From positions 496,001 to 560,000 of the forward strand of contig NZ_SHKS01000005.1 of NCBI RefSeq assembly GCF_004217285.1: a DNA stretch of 64,000 bases, in the 5' to 3' direction. The position numbers and the translations under genes are program-made. This DNA comes from Streptomyces sp. BK239. GTDB lineage: Bacteria > Actinomycetota > Actinomycetes > Streptomycetales > Streptomycetaceae. Below are positions 49,744 through 58,500 of the stretch, piece by piece; position 1 is the stretch's first letter; each line of letters opens with the position of its first letter. The notes under the pieces are model-generated. The model saw only the letters and a program-made list of their open reading frames with translations. It ran no database searches and was not told the DNA's origin.

Positions 49744-51081
49744 ATGAGCCTGAGGGCCCGCATCACCTCCCCCGAGGAGAACGGCGGCCGGGGCGAGGAC
49801 GGCCACCTGATCTCCTCGTACCGGGCGAAACTGCTGGAGGAGATCGACCTCGCCGAGATGAGCTCGCTCGCGGCGGCCGAGCGCCGGGCACGCCTGGAGC
49901 GCGTCCTCGGGCACATCATCAGCCGCGAGGGCCCGGTGCTGTCCACCGTCGAACGCTCGCAGCTGATCCGCCGCGTCGTCGACGAGGCCCTCGGCCTCGG
50001 CATCCTGGAACCGCTCCTGGAGGACGCCTCCATCACCGAGATCATGGTCAACGGCCCCGACGCGATCTTCGTCGAGCGGGCCGGCCGGGTGGAGCAGCTC
50101 CCCCTCCGCTTCGCCTCCGACGACCAGCTGATGCAGACCATCGAACGCATCGTCTCCACGGTCAACCGGCGCGTGGACGAGACGAACCCCATGGTCGACG
50201 CCCGGCTGCCGTCCGGCGAACGCGTCAACGTCATCATCCCGCCGCTGTCGCTGACCGGCCCGACCCTCACCATCCGCCGCTTCCCGCGCTCCTTCACCCT
50301 CAACGAGCTGATCGGCTTCGGCTCCCTCGACGAGTCCATGGTCCATCTGCTGGCCGGCCTGGTGCAGGCCAGGTTCAACGTGATCGTGTCCGGCGCCACC
50401 GGCACCGGCAAGACCACCCTGCTGAACGCCCTGTCCGGGCTCATCCCCGACGGCGAACGCATCATCACCATCGAGGACTCGGCGGAACTCCAGCTCCAGC
50501 AGTCCCACGTGATCCGGCTGGAGTCCCGCCCGCCGAACGTCGAGGGCAAGGGCCGCATCACCATCCGCGACCTGGTCCGCAACTCTCTGCGGATGCGGCC
50601 CGACCGGATCGTGGTCGGCGAGGTCCGCGGCGGGGAGTCGCTCGACATGCTCCAGGCCATGTCCACCGGCCACGACGGCTCCCTCGCCACCGTCCACGCC
50701 AACAGCGCCGAGGACGCGCTGATGCGGTTGCAGACCCTGGCCTCCATGAGCGACGTCGAGATCCCCTTCGTCGCCCTGCACGACCAGATCAACAGCGCCG
50801 TCGACGTCGTCATCCAGCTCACCCGCTTCGCCGACGGCGCCCGCCGCATCACCGAGATCGCCCTGCTGGAGAGCCACGGCGGAGAGCCGTACCGGCTGGC
50901 GACGATCGCCCGCTTCAACGCCCGGCCGATGACCGCCGACGGCCGCGTCCACGGCGTCTTCGAGTACTTCCCCCTCCCGCGCCGCACCGCCGACCGCCTC
51001 CACATGGCGAGCCAGCCCGTCCCGCAGGCCTTCGGCGTGGCCCGCACCCTCGACGAACTGACGACCAGGGAAGCCCGGTAG
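49744..51081 (+). CDS. tadA: TadA/CpaF-type secretion ATPase
   Basis: 445 residues. N-terminal helical domain, then a type II/IV secretion ATPase: ITEIMVNGPDAIFVERAGRVE, Walker A GATGTGKTTLLN (Lys223), the Asp box TIEDSAELQLQQSHVIRLESRPPN, Walker B DRIVVGEVRGGESLDMLQAM and the His box TGHDGSLATVHANS. It powers pilus assembly as a cytoplasmic hexamer at TadB/TadC. The core residues are complete, so an active enzyme is expected. Confidence 0.95.
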   Translation: MSLRARITSPEENGGRGEDGHLISSYRAKLLEEIDLAEMSSLAAAERRARLERVLGHIISREGPVLSTVERSQLIRRVVDEALGLGILEPLLEDASITEIMVNGPDAIFVERAGRVEQLPLRFASDDQLMQTIERIVSTVNRRVDETNPMVDARLPSGERVNVIIPPLSLTGPTLTIRRFPRSFTLNELIGFGSLDESMVHLLAGLVQARFNVIVSGATGTGKTTLLNALSGLIPDGERIITIEDSAELQLQQSHVIRLESRPPNVEGKGRITIRDLVRNSLRMRPDRIVVGEVRGGESLDMLQAMSTGHDGSLATVHANSAEDALMRLQTLASMSDVEIPFVALHDQINSAVDVVIQLTRFADGARRITEIALLESHGGEPYRLATIARFNARPMTADGRVHGVFEYFPLPRRTADRLHMASQPVPQAFGVARTLDELTTREAR

Positions 51082-51085
51082 CCGC

Positions 51086-52030
51086 ATGGACCTCGACACC
51101 CTCATCAGCCTCACCACCGGCGCCGCCCTGCTGACCTGCGCCCTGGCCGTCACCGGCGTGCACGTCTACGCCAGGGGCCGCGCGCAGCGCGCGGCGCTCG
51201 TGGAGCGGCTGTCGTACACCGGACAGACCGCGGCGAGCGGACGCCGGCGCCGCTTCCGCACCCTGGACCGGCGGCTGCGCCGCACGGCGGCGGGCCGCAG
51301 GCTGGAACGGAAACTGGCGGCGACGGGACTCGACGTCACACCCGGGGAGTTCGCCGTCTGCATGCTGGCGGCGGTGGCCGGACTGTGGCTGATCGGCCAG
51401 GCCACCCTGGCCCCCTTCTTCGGCCCACTGGCCGGACTCCTTGGCCTCTGGGCGGCCTGGCAGTTCCTCAACTGGCAACGCCAGAAACGCATCGAGCGCT
51501 TCATCAACCAACTCCCCGAACTCGCGCGCATCCTGGCCAACGCGACCAACGCAGGACTCGCCCTGCGCACCGCGATCGGCATGGCGGCGGAAGAACTCGA
51601 AGCTCCCGCTGGAGAGGAACTCGCCAAAGTGGCGAACCAGTTGGCCGTCGGCCATTCTCTCGACGACGCACTCGGCGAACTCGCCGACCGCCTCCCCTCC
51701 CGCGAACTGGTCGTGCTCGTCACCACGCTGGTCCTCTCCAACCGCGCCGGCGGCCAGGTCGTCGCCGCCCTGCGCAACCTGACGGAGACCCTGGAGGAAC
51801 GCAAGGAGACCCGACGCGAGGTACGCACGCAGCTTTCCCAGGTGAACATGACGTCCTACGCGGTGCCGGCGCTGGGCGTCGGGGCGCTGTTCCTCATGGA
51901 CAGCGTCGAGGACGGCACCCTGGACCGCATGACCGGCTCCGCCGTCGGCCAGGCCTGCGTGATCGTCGCCTTCGCCCTCTACGCCGTCGGCTTCGTCCTC
52001 ATCCGCCGCATGTCCCGCATCGACGTCTGA
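51086..52030 (+). CDS. tadB: TadB-like pilus platform membrane protein
   Basis: 314 residues, starting 4 bp after tadA. One N-terminal helix, a pair near 90-130, then the GspF/T2SSF domain (about 145-275: LPELARILANATNAGLALRTAIGMAAEELEAPAGEEL, LTETLEERKETRREVRTQLSQ) and C-terminal helices. It forms the inner platform of the pilus motor. Confidence 0.93.
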   Translation: MDLDTLISLTTGAALLTCALAVTGVHVYARGRAQRAALVERLSYTGQTAASGRRRRFRTLDRRLRRTAAGRRLERKLAATGLDVTPGEFAVCMLAAVAGLWLIGQATLAPFFGPLAGLLGLWAAWQFLNWQRQKRIERFINQLPELARILANATNAGLALRTAIGMAAEELEAPAGEELAKVANQLAVGHSLDDALGELADRLPSRELVVLVTTLVLSNRAGGQVVAALRNLTETLEERKETRREVRTQLSQVNMTSYAVPALGVGALFLMDSVEDGTLDRMTGSAVGQACVIVAFALYAVGFVLIRRMSRIDV

Positions 52031-52045
52031 GGAGGAAACCACGGC

Positions 52046-52933
52046 ATGGATCTCCTGCTCGCACTCCTCATGGGCGTCGCCGTCTGGGGCGTCTTCACCG
52101 GCATCCGCATGTACCGCGCCGAGGTGGAACTCCCCGGCGACCTCGCCCTCGCCCTGGAGGTCGGCTCCACCCGCACCGGAGCGGTGGGCTCGCTCGTCGA
52201 CCGCCTGGGCATGCGGTACGCGCCCGCCGTCCTGCGGCTCATGGGCCCCCGGCAGGTCGCCCGCTACCGGCGGCGCATCGACCTCGCCGGCAACCCCGGC
52301 GGACTCACCGTCGACCGCTACGCGGCCCGCCGCGCGGTCTACGGCGCGATCGGCGCTCTCGGCGTCCTCGCCGCGCTCCTCCAGGGCAGCTTCCTCATCG
52401 CCCTGCTGATGTTCGCCTTCGCCGCGTTCTGGTCCGAGGTCGGCATCTGGTCCGCGATCCGCGTCCGCAAGGACGCCATCGAACGCACCCTGCCCGACTT
52501 CCTCGACGTGCTGGCCGTCGTCGTCAGCGCGGGCCTCGGCTTCCGCCAGGCCCTGGACCGCGTCGCGTCCCGCTACCAGGGCCCGTGGGCGGACGAGATC
52601 CGCATCACCCTGCGTCAGATGGACCTCGGCGTCAGCCGCCGCGAGGCCTTCCAGGAACTGCGCCGCCGCAACGACTCCGAACAGGTCGCCATGTTCGTCA
52701 CCGCGCTCCAGCAGGGCGAGGAACTGGGCGCGCCGATCGTCGACACCCTCGTCTCCATCGCCAAGGACATGCGCCGCACGGACGCCCAGAACGCCCGCCG
52801 CAAGGCCGCCCGCGCCGTCCCCAAGGCCACCTTGATGATCACCACGTTCATGGTCCCGGCCACGATGCTCCTCCTCGGCGCGGGCATGCTGCTCGGCTCC
52901 GGCACCGACTTCAGCTCGATCACGGGCGAGTAG
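52046..52933 (+). CDS. tadC: TadC-like pilus platform membrane protein
   Basis: 295 residues, preceded by GAGGAGG. T2SSF domain (about 145-265) with LPDFLDVLAVVVSAGLGFRQALDRVA, LREMDLG-type helices and REAFQELRRRN; TM helices near 1-20, 105-135 and at the C-terminus. It pairs with TadB as the pilus platform. It is followed 11 bp later by the sensor kinase, which places regulation in the same transcript. Confidence 0.93.
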   Translation: MDLLLALLMGVAVWGVFTGIRMYRAEVELPGDLALALEVGSTRTGAVGSLVDRLGMRYAPAVLRLMGPRQVARYRRRIDLAGNPGGLTVDRYAARRAVYGAIGALGVLAALLQGSFLIALLMFAFAAFWSEVGIWSAIRVRKDAIERTLPDFLDVLAVVVSAGLGFRQALDRVASRYQGPWADEIRITLRQMDLGVSRREAFQELRRRNDSEQVAMFVTALQQGEELGAPIVDTLVSIAKDMRRTDAQNARRKAARAVPKATLMITTFMVPATMLLLGAGMLLGSGTDFSSITGE

Positions 52934-52944
52934 GGGGGAGGGGG

Positions 52945-54273
52945 ATGGCCATGACGGCGACGGCGCGCCGGGAAGCCAGAGGACTCAGAGCGCTGTTAGG
53001 ACGCCGGACAGCGCCCCGGGAACCCGTCACCGGCCCGCCGCTCACCCTTCAGATCAACGCCCTCCAGGCGATGTGCCGGCAGGTCTTCGGCTTCCGCCTC
53101 GCCATGATCGCCCTGGCCGCCCCGGCGGCGCTCCTCAACGCCACCCCCGGCCTGGGCGTCCGCCTGGTGGGCGCGGCCGTCGTCATCACCTTCATGGGCT
53201 CCTACGCCCTCTTCCGCGACTGGGAGCGCTTCGGCCCCCTCCTCCTGCGCCACCCCAGCCTCCTGGCCGTCGACACCCTCTTCGGCACCCTGCTGCTGGT
53301 CTCCGCCGGCCCCGACACCACGCTCGCCTACGTCAGCGTCTGCACCCCGCTGCTCGCCGGCATCGTCTACGGCTGGCGCGGCGCCGCCTGCTTCGCCTCC
53401 CTCCAGTCACTGATCCTCCTGCTGGTCCACGCCACCCTGGAGCGGGAGTCGGGCACGGGCCTCGCCGAGAGACTCGTACTGCCCGGCTTCTGCCTCATCA
53501 CCGGGGCCGTGGGGTCCACCCTGCGCGGACTCATGCTGCGCTTCGGCACCGCCACCCAGGCCCTGACCGCCGTCCGGGCCCGGCTCGCCGTCACCGAGGC
53601 GGTCGCCGCCGAACGGGCCCGGCTCGCCCGCGAGATGCACGACTCCGTCGCCAAGACCCTGCACGGTGTCGCCCTCGCGGCGGACGGCCTGGCCCACTCC
53701 GCGACATCGCCGCACCCCGACCCCGAGCGGGTACGGCGACAGGCCGAACTCGTCGCCCGTGCCGCCCGCCGGGCCGCCGCCGAGTCCCGCGAACTCCTCA
53801 CCGACCTGCGCCGGGAATCCGACCCGGCCCACGGTGTCGACGTCCTCGCCGAACTCGCCGCCCTCACATACGACTTCGCGTCCCGCACGGACCTGCCGGC
53901 CACGTACCACGCCACGGGCGACCACGCCTCCCTCCCCGTCCCGCCCGCCGTCGCCCGCCAGCTCCTGACGATCGCCTCGGAAGCCCTGGAGAACGCCCAC
54001 CGCCACGCGGACTCCTCCCAGGTCCAGGTGCGGGCGGGTGTGGACGACCACCTCCTCCGCGTCGGCGTCCTCGACGACGGCCGCGGCCTGCCGGCCGACA
54101 CCGACCTGCAACGGCTGCGGAAAGAAGGGCACTTCGGGATCGTCGGCATGACCGAGCGGGCAGCCTCCGTCGGCGCCCGCCTCACCATCGGACCCCGCCC
54201 GGACGCCCGCGGCACCGAAGTCCTCCTGGAACTCCCGCTCGACGCCGTGACCGACCACCCGCTCACCTCATGA
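52945..54273 (+). CDS. NarL-type sensor histidine kinase of the Tad locus, with TTA codon
   Basis: 442 residues from ATG 52945 (ATG 52951 also possible). About six N-terminal transmembrane helices (52-205) with little extracellular loop suggest sensing within the membrane. HisKA_3 phosphoacceptor: RLAREMHDSVAKTLHG, with His232. HATPase domain: ASEALENAHRHADSS, LDDGRGLP, GIVGMTERA. Codon 18 is TTA (52996-52998), so synthesis should need the bldA tRNA; starts downstream of the TTA would remove only cytoplasmic residues but have no good ribosome-binding site. The gene overlaps ATG 54270 of the regulator frame. Confidence 0.9.
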   Translation: MAMTATARREARGLRALLGRRTAPREPVTGPPLTLQINALQAMCRQVFGFRLAMIALAAPAALLNATPGLGVRLVGAAVVITFMGSYALFRDWERFGPLLLRHPSLLAVDTLFGTLLLVSAGPDTTLAYVSVCTPLLAGIVYGWRGAACFASLQSLILLLVHATLERESGTGLAERLVLPGFCLITGAVGSTLRGLMLRFGTATQALTAVRARLAVTEAVAAERARLAREMHDSVAKTLHGVALAADGLAHSATSPHPDPERVRRQAELVARAARRAAAESRELLTDLRRESDPAHGVDVLAELAALTYDFASRTDLPATYHATGDHASLPVPPAVARQLLTIASEALENAHRHADSSQVQVRAGVDDHLLRVGVLDDGRGLPADTDLQRLRKEGHFGIVGMTERAASVGARLTIGPRPDARGTEVLLELPLDAVTDHPLTS

Positions 54274-54287
54274 GAGGAGGCCGCCCG

Positions 54288-55040
54288 ATGCCGAACCAGC
54301 CGCCGCCCGGCCGGGAACCCGCCCCCACGCCCGTGCGCGTGATCGTGGCGGACGACAACCCGGTGGTCCGCGCGGGCCTGACCGCACTGCTCCACTGCCG
54401 GGAGGACATCGACGTCGTCGCGGAGGCCGCGGACGGCCGCCAGGCCTACGAGGCCGCCCTGCGGCACCGGCCCGACGTCGTCCTCCTCGACGTCCGCATG
54501 CCCGGCGTGGACGGCCTCTCCGTCCTGCCCCACCTGGCGCCGATCGCCCCGGTGCTGATGCTCACCTACAGCGACGAGCACAGGATCGTCCAGGAGGCCC
54601 TGCTGCGGGGGGCCGGCGGCTACCTGGTCCACGGGGAGTTCACCGTGGACGAGCTGCTCTCCGCCGTACGGGACGCCCGCCGGGGCCGCGCCCACTTCAC
54701 CCCGACGGCGGCCACCGCGGCCCTCGCCCACCTCCGCGCCGGTGCGACTGCACATGCTGACGTAGGCTCACTCCCCCCATTCTCAGGAACTTTTACGGAA
54801 CCGCTTTCGCAACTGCAATCGCCTGTGGGACAGTCACGCACAGGGTTCCGGCTCAGCGGGAGGGAGGCGGAGATCATGGACCTGATCGCCTCGGGCATGA
54901 ACAACCAGCAGATCGCCGCCGCCTGCTTCATCAGCGAGAAGACGGTCAAGAACCACATCAACCGCATCTTCGCCAAGCTGCACAGCAGCAGCCGCGCCGA
55001 AGCGGCGGCCAAGTGGCTGGGCACGGCGGTGACGACATGA
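54288..55040 (+). CDS. NarL/LuxR-family response regulator of the Tad locus
   Basis: 250 residues from ATG 54288, preceded by AGAGGAGG; ATG 54270, overlapping the kinase stop as ATGA, is an alternative. Receiver domain (about 22-135) with phosphoacceptor Asp68 in VVLLDVRMPG. A ~45-residue linker follows, then a LuxR-type helix-turn-helix (about 185-245: LSGREAEIMDLIASGMNNQQIAAACFISEKTVKNHINRIFAKL). It is the partner of the kinase upstream and probably controls the pilin gene that follows or the whole locus. The linker DNA (around 54770-54830) is locally lower in GC. Confidence 0.92.
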   Translation: MPNQPPPGREPAPTPVRVIVADDNPVVRAGLTALLHCREDIDVVAEAADGRQAYEAALRHRPDVVLLDVRMPGVDGLSVLPHLAPIAPVLMLTYSDEHRIVQEALLRGAGGYLVHGEFTVDELLSAVRDARRGRAHFTPTAATAALAHLRAGATAHADVGSLPPFSGTFTEPLSQLQSPVGQSRTGFRLSGREAEIMDLIASGMNNQQIAAACFISEKTVKNHINRIFAKLHSSSRAEAAAKWLGTAVTT

Positions 55041-55154
55041 CGCGCCGCACACCGACGACTTGGGCCCGGGCTTGGGCCCTGGGACCCTCCCCCTCATCCC
55101 GCCTCGCGCCCTACGTTCCTCGTGCCGGTAACGCCTCATACGGAGAGGAACGCC

Positions 55155-55385
55155 ATGAGCGACCTGATGCTGAAGACCACCGTCGCGGCCAGGACCCGGG
55201 TGAGCGGCTGGGCCGACACGACGGTCCGGGCGATGCGCCGGCGCGGCGACCGGGGGCAGACGGCGGTCGAGTACCTGGGCATCATCGCGGTGGTGGTGGC
55301 GATCGTAGTGCTGATCGCGAACACGAATCTGGGGCAGACGATCGTGGACAAGCTCACCACTCAGATCGGCAAGGTAGCTCCCTGA
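55155..55385 (+). CDS. flp: Flp-type major pilin
   Basis: 76 residues from ATG 55155, preceded by GGAGAGGAA. A long basic leader (about 1-36) ends RRRGDRG, then QTAVEYLGIIAVVVAIVVLIA, the class III (Flp) pilin signature with Glu5 and Tyr6 of the mature form. The mature pilin would be about 40 residues. It needs a TadV/CpaA-type peptidase, not in the window. A separate 114-bp gap after the response regulator may hold its own promoter, so pilin could be made at a higher level than the machinery. Confidence 0.92.
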   Translation: MSDLMLKTTVAARTRVSGWADTTVRAMRRRGDRGQTAVEYLGIIAVVVAIVVLIANTNLGQTIVDKLTTQIGKVAP

Positions 55386-55972
55386 GCCAACCTCGCCTTC
55401 GGAGCGACGCAGGGCAGGTCTTCCCCATCTACATCACGGTGGTGGCGGGCCTGCTCTTTGTCGCGTTCGCGTTCTTCGCGGTCGGTCAGGCGGCGGTGAA
55501 GCGCAACGAGGCGCAGACCGCCGCGGACGCCGCGGCGCTGGCGGCGGCCCAGGAGACCAGGGACGAGCTCGCCGACCTGTGGGTGCTGGCCGTTCTCGAC
55601 CCGACGAAGTGGCAGGACATCTTCGACGGCGACGGCGGAAGCAACCGGTGCGAGCGGGCGGTGGAGTTGGCCGCGATGAACGACGCGACGGCCCAATGCT
55701 CCCCTGACGGCCCACTGAGTTACAGAGTCGAGGTGGCCACGAACAAGCCCATCGGCGAGTCGGTCGTGCCCGGCACGGCGGGCAGGCTCGCGCACGCCGA
55801 GGCCGTCGCGGTGATCGAGCCGCTGTGCGACCCTCCCGGCCAGATCCCGCCGGGCAATGGACTGCCCACGCTCAACTGCGACGACGACGTCGACTGGGTG
55901 CTGGACCCGGCGGACCTGACCGACCTGCCCGCGCCCGAGGACCTGTTCGACGTCCACCTGGCCGACGGCTGA
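55382..55972 (+). CDS. TadG-like pilus-associated protein with apparent CTG start
   Basis: 196 residues if translation begins at CTG 55382, which overlaps the pilin stop (CTGA). The frame has no ATG, GTG or TTG between the pilin stop and the membrane helix; the first GTG would cut into the helix. The N-terminus SQPRLRSDAGQVFPIYITVVAGLLFVAFAFFAVGQAAVKRNEAQTAADAAALAAAQETR is the TadG/TadE-like Tad anchor. The outer part has four cysteines. Related loci usually have GTG or ATG here, so CTG may be a strain change or a sequencing error. Translation is probably coupled to flp. Confidence 0.78.
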   Translation: MSQPRLRSDAGQVFPIYITVVAGLLFVAFAFFAVGQAAVKRNEAQTAADAAALAAAQETRDELADLWVLAVLDPTKWQDIFDGDGGSNRCERAVELAAMNDATAQCSPDGPLSYRVEVATNKPIGESVVPGTAGRLAHAEAVAVIEPLCDPPGQIPPGNGLPTLNCDDDVDWVLDPADLTDLPAPEDLFDVHLADG

Positions 55973-55988
55973 CGAAGAAAGCGGAGTG

Positions 55989-56579
55989 ATGAACATGCGA
56001 TGCACGGCGAAGGCCCGAAGGGGGATGGTCGCGCTGGCGGTCGTCGCGGGGCTCACCCTGGGCTCGGCCGCGTGTGGCGGTGGAGGTGGAGGTGACGGCG
56101 ACGGAAAGAAGCCTCAGAGCTCGTCGCCCGCTTCCAAGACCGGAGGATCGCAGCCCAACCCCCAAGAAGGGCAGGCCGAGGCGCCCATCGCCGAGTTGAA
56201 GGGCCCGAGCGGACTTCTCCTCCGGATCACTGCTGCGGTACGTGATTCCGGTGGCTTCGTTACTGTGAACGGCTCCCTGAAGAACGACAGTGGGACGGTC
56301 GCCACTATCCCGTCGGCGTTGAGCGGCAACGAAACCGAGATCATGAACAACGGCAGGTCCCTCGGCGGAGCCACCCTCGTCGACTCGAAGAGCAAGAAGC
56401 GCTACTACGTCCTCCGCGACACCGAAGGGCGCCCCCTCACCACCACAGGCTTCTCCACCCTCAAGGCCGGCGAATCGATCGACGTCTTCCTCCAGTTCCC
56501 GGCCCCGCCCGCCGGCACCACCGACGTCTCCTTCCAACTCCCGCTGTTCCCCAGCGCGGTAGTCAAGATCTCCGGGTGA
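55989..56579 (+). CDS. Secreted lipoprotein of the Tad locus
   Basis: 196 residues from ATG 55989; ATG 55995 is possible. The signal with lipobox GSAAC is followed by a Gly-run and a Ser/Pro linker. The mature domain (about 70-196) is an all-beta fold (LLLRITAAVRDSGGFVTVNGSLKNDSGTVATIPSALSG) that reads like an immunoglobulin-like adhesion or assembly module. It lies 16 bp after tadG and 7 bp before the OmpA-domain gene, so it is part of the pilus transcript. Confidence 0.78.
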   Translation: MNMRCTAKARRGMVALAVVAGLTLGSAACGGGGGGDGDGKKPQSSSPASKTGGSQPNPQEGQAEAPIAELKGPSGLLLRITAAVRDSGGFVTVNGSLKNDSGTVATIPSALSGNETEIMNNGRSLGGATLVDSKSKKRYYVLRDTEGRPLTTTGFSTLKAGESIDVFLQFPAPPAGTTDVSFQLPLFPSAVVKISG

Positions 56580-56586
56580 GGCCGCC

Positions 56587-57201
56587 ATGACCCCACGCCT
56601 CACCCTCGCGGTCGTCACGGCCACCTTGGTGATCGTCGGCACGGCCCCCACCGCGCACGCCGACACCTCGCCCAGCGTCCCCCCGGGCACCGAACCCACC
56701 GCCGCCGCCCCCGTGAAGGTCGACGCCAACGACCCGGACCTCAAGCTGCCCGAGGGCGGCACCCTCGCCGAGCCCAAGGTGCTGGACATCAAGGAGGTCG
56801 TCGAGGACGAGTCGGGTGACGAGCGGCGCGAGGACACCAACGCGGACGTGACGTTCGCCCTCCAGGCGGAGGTCCTGTTCGGCAAGGACAGCGCGCGGCT
56901 CGGCGCGGCGGCGAAGGCACGGGTCGCGGCGATCGCCGCCGAGATCAAGAAGCAGAACACCACCCTGGTCCGCGTCTTCGGCTTCACCGACAACCTGGGC
57001 TCCTCCGCCCACGGCGACGTCCTGTCGAAACAGCGCGCCGACGCCGTACAGGCGGAACTCGCCGGCGACCTGAACAACCCGGGCATCACCTTCGAGGTGC
57101 GCGGCTACGGCGAGCAGTACCCCATCTCCGACAACTCCACCGAGGAGGGCCGCAAGAAGAACCGCCGGGTGGAGGTCACCTTCCCCCGCACGACGAACTG
57201 A
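56587..57201 (+). CDS. Secreted OmpA-domain protein closing the Tad locus
   Basis: 204 residues. Sec signal peptide (1-25, THADT-type cleavage after AHA). After a linker the C-terminal ~120 residues are an OmpA/MotB peptidoglycan-binding domain: EVLFGKDSARLGAAAKARVAAIAAEI, VRVFGFTDNLGS, LSKQRADAVQAEL, VRGYGEQYPISDNSTEEGRKKNRRVEVTF. It should bind the diaminopimelate stem of peptidoglycan from outside. In a Gram-positive this may tether the pilus to the wall. Its end overlaps the convergent DUF192 gene by 26 bp. Confidence 0.9.
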   Translation: MTPRLTLAVVTATLVIVGTAPTAHADTSPSVPPGTEPTAAAPVKVDANDPDLKLPEGGTLAEPKVLDIKEVVEDESGDERREDTNADVTFALQAEVLFGKDSARLGAAAKARVAAIAAEIKKQNTTLVRVFGFTDNLGSSAHGDVLSKQRADAVQAELAGDLNNPGITFEVRGYGEQYPISDNSTEEGRKKNRRVEVTFPRTTN

Positions 57202-57553
57202 CGACCTCCACCCGCACCCCGGCCCCCATCCCCCACCCCGCCATCGCACCGGCCTCCGCCTCCAGGACGTGCCGGGCTCGTGGGCGGGGCAGGCCCAGGC
57301 GGTTCGGGGGCATGGTGCGTACCGTGAGGACACGCAGGTCGCGGTCCAGGTAGGCCACGTCGATGGGGATGCGCATGCGGAAGGTGTGGACGCTGTTGGC
57401 GGGGGACAGGAGCAGCGCCCCGTCCAGGGACGTCCGCCCCAGCAGCCCCCGTGTGCGGGCGCGGTAGGAGGACGCGATCTCCAGCGGGACGGTGACCGCC
57501 CCCGCCTCCCCCCGCACGACCAGATGACCCCGTCCGTCACGCCAGCGCGCCAT
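57176..57553 (-). CDS. DUF192 family protein
   Basis: 125 residues from ATG 57553, with GGGAG upstream. The DUF192 core is seen: ASSYRARTRGLLGRTSLDGALLLSPANSVHTFRMRIPIDVAYLDRDLRVLTV and a closing VLEAEAG. There is no signal peptide, so it is probably cytoplasmic. The family folds as a small beta barrel and has no proven activity. It is convergent with, and overlaps, the OmpA gene. Confidence 0.85.
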   Translation of the reverse strand: MARWRDGRGHLVVRGEAGAVTVPLEIASSYRARTRGLLGRTSLDGALLLSPANSVHTFRMRIPIDVAYLDRDLRVLTVRTMPPNRLGLPRPRARHVLEAEAGAMAGWGMGAGVRVEVVSSSCGGR

Positions 57554-57623
57554 GGCGCTCCCCTCACCGGATCTGATCCGTAAAGCACTTGTCGTCGCGG
57601 CGGACGGCGGATAGGAAAGGATC

Positions 57624-58499
57624 ATGACCGCACTCGGCGCCCTCTTCCGACCCCAACTGCCGCCTGAACGGCTGCGCGAGATCGCCCGTCTCGCCGACGG
57701 TACCGGGCTGGACGAACTCTGGCTGTGGGAGGACTGCTTCCGGGAGGCGGGGATCTCCTCGGCGGCGGCCGCGCTCGCCTGGACCGAGCGGGTCCGCGTC
57801 GGCGTCGGACTGCTGCCGGCCCCGCTGCGCAACGTCGCGCTCACCGCGATGGAGGCGGCCACCCTGCACCGGATGTTCCCGGGCCGCGTCGTCCTCGGCG
57901 TCGGCCACGGCGTCCAGGACTGGATGGGCCAGGTCGGCGTCCGTGCCGCGTCCCCGCTGACGCTGCTGCGCGAGTACACCCTCGCCCTGCGCGGTCTGCT
58001 GAACGGCGAGCGCCTCACGAGCGGGGGGCGTTACGTGACGCTGGACGACGTCGCCCTGGACTGGCCCCCGCAGAGCGGCGCCGAGGTGCTGGTGGGCGGC
58101 ATCGGCCCGCACACCCTGCGGCTGTCCGGCGAGGTCGCCGACGGCACCGTCCTCAACGAGTCCTTCTCGCCGGACGGCGTGCGCGAGGCCCGCCGGATCA
58201 TCGAGGAGGGCAGGTCGGCGGCCGGCCGGGACGACGGACACCACCGGATCGTCGTCTACCTCACCACCGCCACCGGCCCCGGCGCCGCCGCCCGCCTGGA
58301 CCGCGAACTGGCCGCGACCGGCCTCACCGGCACCCCCGGGCTGGGCGTCGCCGGTGACGCGGCCACGGTCGCGGAGACCGTCCAGCGGTTCGCCGACGCC
58401 GGCGCCGACACCGTCGTCCTCCTCCCGACGGCCGACGAACCCGACCCCGAGGGTTTCGTCCGGTTCGCCGGGGACGCCGTACGACCGCTGGTGAAGTGA
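57624..58499 (+). CDS. LLM-class (F420-dependent type) oxidoreductase
   Basis: 291 residues. Bacterial luciferase-like TIM barrel: RVGVGLLPAPLRNVALTAMEAATLHRMFPGRVVLGVGHGVQDWMGQVG and SFSPDGVREARRIIEEG are typical of the F420-using actinobacterial branch. The substrate is unknown. A methyltransferase gene starts one base after its stop, so both are probably cotranslated and may act on one substrate. Confidence 0.9.
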   Translation: MTALGALFRPQLPPERLREIARLADGTGLDELWLWEDCFREAGISSAAAALAWTERVRVGVGLLPAPLRNVALTAMEAATLHRMFPGRVVLGVGHGVQDWMGQVGVRAASPLTLLREYTLALRGLLNGERLTSGGRYVTLDDVALDWPPQSGAEVLVGGIGPHTLRLSGEVADGTVLNESFSPDGVREARRIIEEGRSAAGRDDGHHRIVVYLTTATGPGAAARLDRELAATGLTGTPGLGVAGDAATVAETVQRFADAGADTVVLLPTADEPDPEGFVRFAGDAVRPLVK

Positions 58500-58500
58500 C

